Shown here piece after piece: positions 1 through 4,153 of a DNA stretch of 6,642 nucleotides. Within the stretch, counting starts at the first letter, position 1. Each line of letters opens with the position of its first letter. Below the pieces are notes generated by a model. It was not told the origin of the DNA. It did not search any database and saw only the letters and a program-made list of their open reading frames with translations. Origin of the DNA: Planctomycetota bacterium (lineage in GTDB: Bacteria; Planctomycetota; DG-23; SLPQ01); NCBI GenBank assembly GCA_021160625.1, contig JAGHCE010000146.1:1-6642 (forward strand). Direction: 5' to 3'. A program made the position numbers and the translations under genes.

Positions 1-1
1 C

Positions 2-466
2 ACCGACGTGGACCTGCCGGCGGCCCGCGCGAGGCTTGCGGGGCTTCCGGCGGACAAGGAAGCGTCCTTCGAGATCGACCGCGACGACCAAGCGCTTACG
101 ATAGCGCTTGTGCCCACGATAAAGGGGAAGGTCGAGGGCGAGGAGCTGGACTGCCCCCGGTGGAATATGACGGTAAAGACCATCAACAAGTTCGAGAACC
201 CGGACCTTTACTTCGTCCGCAAGGAAGGTGTCTTTATCTTCGGAGTCAAGTTCCCCGGCAATGCCGCCTCAAGCGGCCTGCGCCGCAACGACATAATAAC
301 GAAGATCGACGACAAGCCCGTGAACACGCTCGAAGACACCAAGACGGTTTACGAGAGCGTGGTCGACGCAAAATCCAAGCGCACGCGCATCACGCTTGAG
401 ATAATCCGAGGCGGGATAACCAGGCAGGCGGTCCTGGATTTTTCCAGGGAATACAAATCGGACTAA
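2..466 (+). CDS. PDZ-domain protein, C-terminal fragment (HtrA-like family)
   Basis: Only the last 155 codons are in the window. The frame is open to the left edge (Thr-Asp precede the GTG at 8), so that GTG is not a supported start. What is visible: residues of roughly nt 8-120 resemble the closing strand of one PDZ domain. A second PDZ domain follows at about nt 165-450, with the carboxylate-binding-loop region around VFIFGVKFPG and the helix-turn stretch SSGLRRNDIITKIDDKPV, typical of HtrA/DegP and Tsp-like PDZ domains. The protein ends in SREYKSD at a TAA. It aligns end to end with the C-terminal part of the next gene (for example TVKTI against TVKNV, then a shared 'AGL..(N/C).IIT.(I/V).(D/G)KPV' pattern), so the two look like paralogues. 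Family knowledge suggests a periplasmic protease or protease-like scaffold. Whether it has a catalytic domain lies outside the window. The 38-bp gap to the next gene suggests one operon. Confidence 0.8.
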   Translation, partial: TDVDLPAARARLAGLPADKEASFEIDRDDQALTIALVPTIKGKVEGEELDCPRWNMTVKTINKFENPDLYFVRKEGVFIFGVKFPGNAASSGLRRNDIITKIDDKPVNTLEDTKTVYESVVDAKSKRTRITLEIIRGGITRQAVLDFSREYKSD

Positions 467-491
467 GAAACTCGAGGCGAGGTTTTTTGCC

Positions 492-497
492 AAGGAG
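492..497 (+). promoter_or_regulatory. Ribosome binding site that sets the start at 505
   Basis: AAGGAG lies 7 nt before the ATG at 505. It falls inside the frame that would be read from the upstream TTG at 487, which has no such site. This decides the start in favour of 505 and places the signal peptide at the very N terminus. Confidence 0.85.
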
Positions 498-504
498 AAA
501 GGTT

Positions 505-2784
505 ATGTCAAGGATACTCCCGGCGATGCTGCTGGCCCTCGTTTGCATTGCAGCCCCCTTAGCGGCCGCCGAGGCCCCGGACGCAAAGGCCGCCAAGGCC
601 CCGGACGTCAAGGCCATCAACGATTCCTTCGACAAGTCGATCGTAAAGGTCCTCTATCACCTGCGCTACGACCAGGGCGTGGCGCCAGGGCAGGGCTACC
701 GGCCCTGGCGCGGCGGCGGCAACTATAGCAATGAAAACAGCGCTCGGGAAGCCCTGCAGGACGAGCGACCGCTTACCAGTTCCGGCTTTCTCCTGGCGGG
801 GGACCTCGTCGTCACCGACGACCCTATGCTCGAAGACCGCTTCATCAGCCGGATCGAGGTGGAGGCCTCCGGCAAGAGGTACGCGGCCGTACCGGAGAAG
901 TTCGCGCTTTCCAACAGGGGCCTGTTTCTGAGGCTCGAAGCGCCGGTCGAGGGGGGCGTGGCGGTTAAGTTCGACGCCGAGGCCGAAGGCCCCTACTACG
1001 TGGTGAGGAGACACTGGACCAGCGATGACTGGTCGATGGAATTGAAGCCGCTTGAAGAGACCTTCGCCATCGACAAGAGCGGCCAGCAATATGCTATGAG
1101 CGCCAGTGGGGGGCTCGTGGCGACCGGCAGCGGCGTCGCGGTAGGCGCCGTGATGTCGCGGGTGCGGCGAGTAGAGACGCCCTGGAAAGGCTCACCGCTG
1201 GAGTGGCCGACCATGGATGCGGCCGAGTTCACGGCAAAGCTCGAAAACATAAGACAGGCGGCGGCTTCAGGGTTGCTCGCGGTGACGATCAAACTGCGTC
1301 TGCATACGTCCCGCAGGGACGAGTCGTACTATTACCGAGGCGGCAGCCAAGGCGAACAACGCACCGAAATCGAGGCCGTAGGCGTCCTTCTGGCGCCGGG
1401 AAAGGTCCTGGTGCTTAGCGATCTTTCGCGCCGCGACACGGCCCGGATAGAGTCGATGACGGTTTCCTGCGGAGAGGCCAGCGCAGACCTCTCCATAGAC
1501 GGAGCGCTCAAGCGTTTCAGCGGCATCCTGGCCTCGTTCGAGGGCGACCTCGAAGGCGCCAAGGCGGTGACACCGGCCGACATCAAGCTCGCAGAGGAGG
1601 TCGAGACACTCCTGGTCGCCGACAGGCTCTCCCTCGACAAGTTCGCCCGCGACGAGCATTTCCTGCGCGCCCGCGTGCCCGGCGACTCGGTGGGTTTCAA
1701 GGGACTCGGCTGGCCGCACCCGAGCTCGGGGGCCGGCAATGCCTTTCTGTTCACCCTTGACGGCAAGCTCGCCGCCATCCCCCTCGCATTGCGCAAGACC
1801 CTGCGTATGGGAGGGCAGCGTGACTATGACTATGGCTACCGGGACAAGCAGTTCCTGGCGATGCCGATGCGCAGGCTTGAGGAAATGCGGAGCGATATGA
1901 GCGAATACGTTGACGCGGATTATAAGCCGCTCTCCGAAGAGGAGTCGAAGCGCCTCGCGTGGCTCGGCATTGAGGCCCAGGGGCTCGATATCGACCTTGC
2001 CAGGGCGCAGAACGTGTCGCTGGCTACAAGGGGCGGGGAAGTCGGCGGGATAATCTCGCACGTGTACAAGGGTTCGCCGGCAGAGGCCGCAGGCGTCGAG
2101 ACCGGTGACGTGCTCGTGCGTTTCGAGATTCCCGGTCAGGCCAAGCCCGTCGATTTCAAGCCCGGCGAAACACAGAGTATGCAGTTTCCCTGGGCGCAGC
2201 TTGACCAGGTGCCGGACATTTACTTCGAACGGCTGCCGCGTCCGTGGCCTTCACGCGACAACACCCTCACCAAGTTCCTGACCCAGGTCGGCATCGGCAA
2301 GAAAGTCACGGCCGTCTTTCTGCGAAAGGGCGAGGAGCGCCGCATTGATTTTGTGCTCCAACTGGGCCCCAGGGATTTCGCTTCCGCGGCCAAGTTCGAA
2401 GACAAGGAGACAGGCCTCACCGTAAAAAACGTTACCTACGAGGCGAGGCATTACTTCCATATGGATGACAGTGACTCTGGCGTCGCCGTGGCGGAGATAA
2501 AGCCCGGCAGCAAGGCCTCCGTCGCCGGTCTCAAGCCCTGCGAGATTATCACGCAGGTAAGCGGAAAGCCCGTCGCAAACATCGAGGAGTTCAAAAAGGC
2601 CCTTGCCGACGGCGGCGAGCTGCCGCTGACCGTGCAGCGAATGTCGCAGTCGCGCGTCGTGCGCCTGCCGCTTGAGCCGAAGGCGCAGAAGGAAGAAAAA
2701 GCCGCTCCCGAAGAAACCTCTTCCGAAAAGACCGCTCCCGAAGAGGCCGACGAGGAGGAACCGTTACCCGTACCGGCCGAGTAG
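505..2784 (+). CDS. Exported HtrA-like pseudoprotease with two PDZ domains
   Basis: Predicted 759 residues. Residues 1-22 form a Sec signal peptide (basic Ser-Arg, hydrophobic core, likely cleavage after AAA before EAP). The Cys at 14 is not in a lipobox, so the protein is probably soluble in the periplasm. A low-complexity Ala-Pro-Lys linker follows. Residues about 41-154 and 255-355 resemble each other and resemble the N-terminal barrel of HtrA: TSSGFLLAGDLVVTDDP matches the strand carrying the catalytic His, but Pro107 occupies that place, and the catalytic Asp position (SNRGLFLRL) is also lost. The first serine-loop candidate keeps S201-G-G; the second reads GNAFL (411-415) where active enzymes read GNSGG. 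PDZ1 spans about 486-620 with an insertion near 543-586. PDZ2 spans about 631-725. The tail (726-759) is acidic and Pro-rich. Role inferred: a peptide-binding scaffold or regulator, not an active protease. It is probably co-transcribed with the upstream PDZ paralogue. Confidence 0.8.
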   Translation: MSRILPAMLLALVCIAAPLAAAEAPDAKAAKAPDVKAINDSFDKSIVKVLYHLRYDQGVAPGQGYRPWRGGGNYSNENSAREALQDERPLTSSGFLLAGDLVVTDDPMLEDRFISRIEVEASGKRYAAVPEKFALSNRGLFLRLEAPVEGGVAVKFDAEAEGPYYVVRRHWTSDDWSMELKPLEETFAIDKSGQQYAMSASGGLVATGSGVAVGAVMSRVRRVETPWKGSPLEWPTMDAAEFTAKLENIRQAAASGLLAVTIKLRLHTSRRDESYYYRGGSQGEQRTEIEAVGVLLAPGKVLVLSDLSRRDTARIESMTVSCGEASADLSIDGALKRFSGILASFEGDLEGAKAVTPADIKLAEEVETLLVADRLSLDKFARDEHFLRARVPGDSVGFKGLGWPHPSSGAGNAFLFTLDGKLAAIPLALRKTLRMGGQRDYDYGYRDKQFLAMPMRRLEEMRSDMSEYVDADYKPLSEEESKRLAWLGIEAQGLDIDLARAQNVSLATRGGEVGGIISHVYKGSPAEAAGVETGDVLVRFEIPGQAKPVDFKPGETQSMQFPWAQLDQVPDIYFERLPRPWPSRDNTLTKFLTQVGIGKKVTAVFLRKGEERRIDFVLQLGPRDFASAAKFEDKETGLTVKNVTYEARHYFHMDDSDSGVAVAEIKPGSKASVAGLKPCEIITQVSGKPVANIEEFKKALADGGELPLTVQRMSQSRVVRLPLEPKAQKEEKAAPEETSSEKTAPEEADEEEPLPVPAE

Positions 2785-2820
2785 CGACTTACGCGCTGCG
2801 CAGGTCGCAACGACACCGGT

Positions 2821-3357
2821 TTACGCAGGGGCGCTGCGTTTGAGGCGTTTGGATGAGCGGCTGGCGTCGGCAGGCAACTTGCGGGCCTTTTTCGGCGCGG
2901 AGTCCTCAGGCGCCGGCGGCAGGTGGGTTTTCTTCAGTTTCTTGAGGATGCTCTTGCGGCCCTTCTTCTTGAGGTAGGCGAAGAATTCCTCCGGAGACTT
3001 TATGTAGGTGAAATTCTGCGGCATGTTTCGCTCGCAGGTCTCCATCTCGAACTCCCTGCAGACAAGCGGCCGCTGGTCGTATATGTCACAGCGCCCGTCA
3101 ACGAGATGCCGACAGGGGCTCATAAACTCGACGAACCACTCCTTTTTGCCGGCGTTTTTCGCAACGACGACCTGGGTATTGAAGTGGTAGAGGTAAAAGA
3201 GCATATCCGAGTGGTCTCTCAAGGATTTCGGAGGGTCCACCTCGATGGCCACCGTCCTGCAGCAGATCTGGTCGCAGTCGAAGCAGTGGAGCAGGTCGCC
3301 CTTTTTCTTCCCGCCTTTCCCGCCCTTTTTGCCCGATGCCTTGTCTTTCTTCGCCAT
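2821..3357 (-). CDS. YkgJ-family cysteine-cluster protein with Lys-rich tails
   Basis: This is a 178-residue protein with eight cysteines in the arrangement of the YkgJ (CxxCxxxCC) family, annotated as probable Zn- or Fe-binding: C25, C28, C32, C33, then C82, C90, C100 and C108. The second half carries the family hallmark PCRHLVDGRCDIYDQRPLVC, followed by REFE. Biochemical function is not established for most of this family, so only metal binding is inferred. Both ends are unusually basic: nine lysines in the first 19 residues, and a Lys/Arg/Ala/Pro-rich C terminus after about residue 129. The ATG at 3357 is preceded by a strong ribosome binding site. The gene lies 67 bp downstream of lpxH but beyond an intrinsic terminator, so it is probably only partly co-expressed with lpxH, if at all. 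It faces the PDZ operon across a 36-bp convergent gap. No signal peptide, so cytoplasmic. Confidence 0.85.
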   Translation of the reverse strand: MAKKDKASGKKGGKGGKKKGDLLHCFDCDQICCRTVAIEVDPPKSLRDHSDMLFYLYHFNTQVVVAKNAGKKEWFVEFMSPCRHLVDGRCDIYDQRPLVCREFEMETCERNMPQNFTYIKSPEEFFAYLKKKGRKSILKKLKKTHLPPAPEDSAPKKARKLPADASRSSKRLKRSAPA

Positions 3358-3367
3358 ACCGATTGAT

Positions 3368-3375
3368 CCTCTCCT
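3368..3375 (-). promoter_or_regulatory. Ribosome binding site of the ykgJ-like gene
   Basis: Read on the minus strand this is AGGAGAGG, ending 10 nt before the ATG at 3357-3355. It supports that start codon. No -10/-35 pair is visible in the 14 bp between it and the terminator T-run. Confidence 0.7.
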
Positions 3376-3389
3376 GTTTGCCGCTTCTG

Positions 3390-3424
3390 AAAAAAAGCCC
3401 CGCAGCCGCGCCGTGACGGGGCTT
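3390..3424 (-). terminator. Rho-independent terminator after lpxH
   Basis: On the minus strand the stem AAGCCCCG (3395-3402 complement) pairs perfectly with CGGGGCTT (3417-3424). That gives 8 bp around a 14-nt loop, followed by seven T residues (3396-3390), the first two of which belong to the stem. The stem begins at the base directly after the lpxH TAG stop (3427-3425). Terminator activity is predicted for leftward transcription only; there is no T-run on the plus side. Confidence 0.88.
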
Positions 3425-4153
3425 CTATGCCCAGTGAAGAAAGCGCAGGCCGTCCGGACCGTCGTCGCATTCGATGTACGAGCCGTCCCCGCCGAAGGCG
3501 CCCAGCCGGTAGAGCTCGCACGGCCCGCGGGGCGTCTGGTAAACGCCCTTTCCCTCGATGTGGGTGTGCCCGCAGACTATCGTATCGGCCCCCAGCGCGA
3601 AGTGTTCGGCAACCGCGTCGTCGTTTATGCCCAGCACCCACTGAGGTTTTGCCGCCACGGCGCGCCTGGAGTGCGCCCGGAACAACCGCGCCGCGGCCCT
3701 CGCCAGGAAACTCGGCAGATGCCTGAGGAGGCGCTCGGTCACCGGGTGGCGCAGGAAAGCCCTCATCCTGTGATAGCGCACGTCGTTCGTGCAGAGCATA
3801 TCGCCGTGGCACAGCAATACCTTTCCGCCGCAGATTTCCTCGATGGAATAGTCCCTGACCAGCTTGAAGGAAAACCGCCGCGCCAACTCTTCGCCTATGT
3901 AGAAGTCCCTGTTACCGTGGTAGAAGGTGACCTCGGTGCCGGCGGCCCCCAGCGCCCCAATCGCTTCGAGCACGCCCTTGTAGGGCGCGAACTTCGCCTG
4001 TTTCGGGCCGAACCAGAAGTCGAAAAGGTCGCCGAGGATGAAAACGCGCCGCGCCGAAGGGCATACCTCCGCCAGGAAACGCTCCAGCGAGGCTGCACCC
4101 TGCAGGCCGCCCTCGCTGACATGGGCGTCGGAAAAGATGATCGCCTCCGCCAT
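3425..4153 (-). CDS. lpxH: UDP-2,3-diacylglucosamine diphosphatase LpxH
   Basis: LpxH hydrolyses UDP-2,3-diacylglucosamine to lipid X plus UMP, the fourth step of lipid A synthesis, at the inner face of the inner membrane. The 242 residues match the usual size of about 240. All metallophosphoesterase motifs are present in order: D9 and H11 in FSDAHV, D42 in GDLFDFWFG, N81-R82-D83 in GNRDFYIG, H116 in HGDMLCTND, and H196/H198 in GHTH. GNRDF, and HGD followed by LCT.D..Y...R, distinguish LpxH from generic calcineurin-like phosphoesterases. A basic/hydrophobic segment at about 131-168 fits the helical lid that contacts acyl chains. The ATG overlaps the stop of the upstream AsmA/YhdP-like gene by one base (TGATG). 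No good Shine-Dalgarno sequence precedes it, so translation is probably coupled. An intrinsic terminator follows at once. Certain as to superfamily, high confidence for LpxH. Confidence 0.92.
   Translation of the reverse strand: MAEAIIFSDAHVSEGGLQGAASLERFLAEVCPSARRVFILGDLFDFWFGPKQAKFAPYKGVLEAIGALGAAGTEVTFYHGNRDFYIGEELARRFSFKLVRDYSIEEICGGKVLLCHGDMLCTNDVRYHRMRAFLRHPVTERLLRHLPSFLARAAARLFRAHSRRAVAAKPQWVLGINDDAVAEHFALGADTIVCGHTHIEGKGVYQTPRGPCELYRLGAFGGDGSYIECDDGPDGLRFLHWA

Noticed and set aside
8..10. GTG at 8 as the start of the first gene
   Set aside because: The frame is open upstream to the edge and the codon falls inside a PDZ domain, so the gene is simply cut by the window.
433..448. Perfect 6-bp hairpin CCTGGA-TTTT-TCCAGG
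   Set aside because: It lies inside the end of the first coding region, has no following T-run and is explained by codons for LDFSR. Probably chance.
487..504. TTG at 487 as the start of the 759-residue protein
   Set aside because: The in-frame ATG at 505 has AAGGAG seven bases upstream and begins a clean signal peptide. The TTG lacks a ribosome binding site and would add Arg-Arg-Lys residues encoded by the binding site itself.
571..615. Direct repeat of 21 bp with a 24-bp period after the signal peptide
   Set aside because: It encodes the low-complexity linker EAPDAKAAKAPDVKA. Only 18 of 21 bases match, and there is no sign of a mobile or regulatory element.
1267..2061. 264-codon open frame on the minus strand
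   Set aside because: It is antisense to the middle of the exported PDZ protein, with no domain and no ribosome binding site identified. Treated as a shadow frame.
2823..2839. Hairpin ACGCAG-GGGCG-CTGCGT over the ykgJ-like stop codon, and a 4-bp hairpin at 2804-2814
   Set aside because: Neither has a T-run on either strand, so no intrinsic terminator can be claimed for the convergent gap 2785-2820, although a factor-dependent stop is possible.
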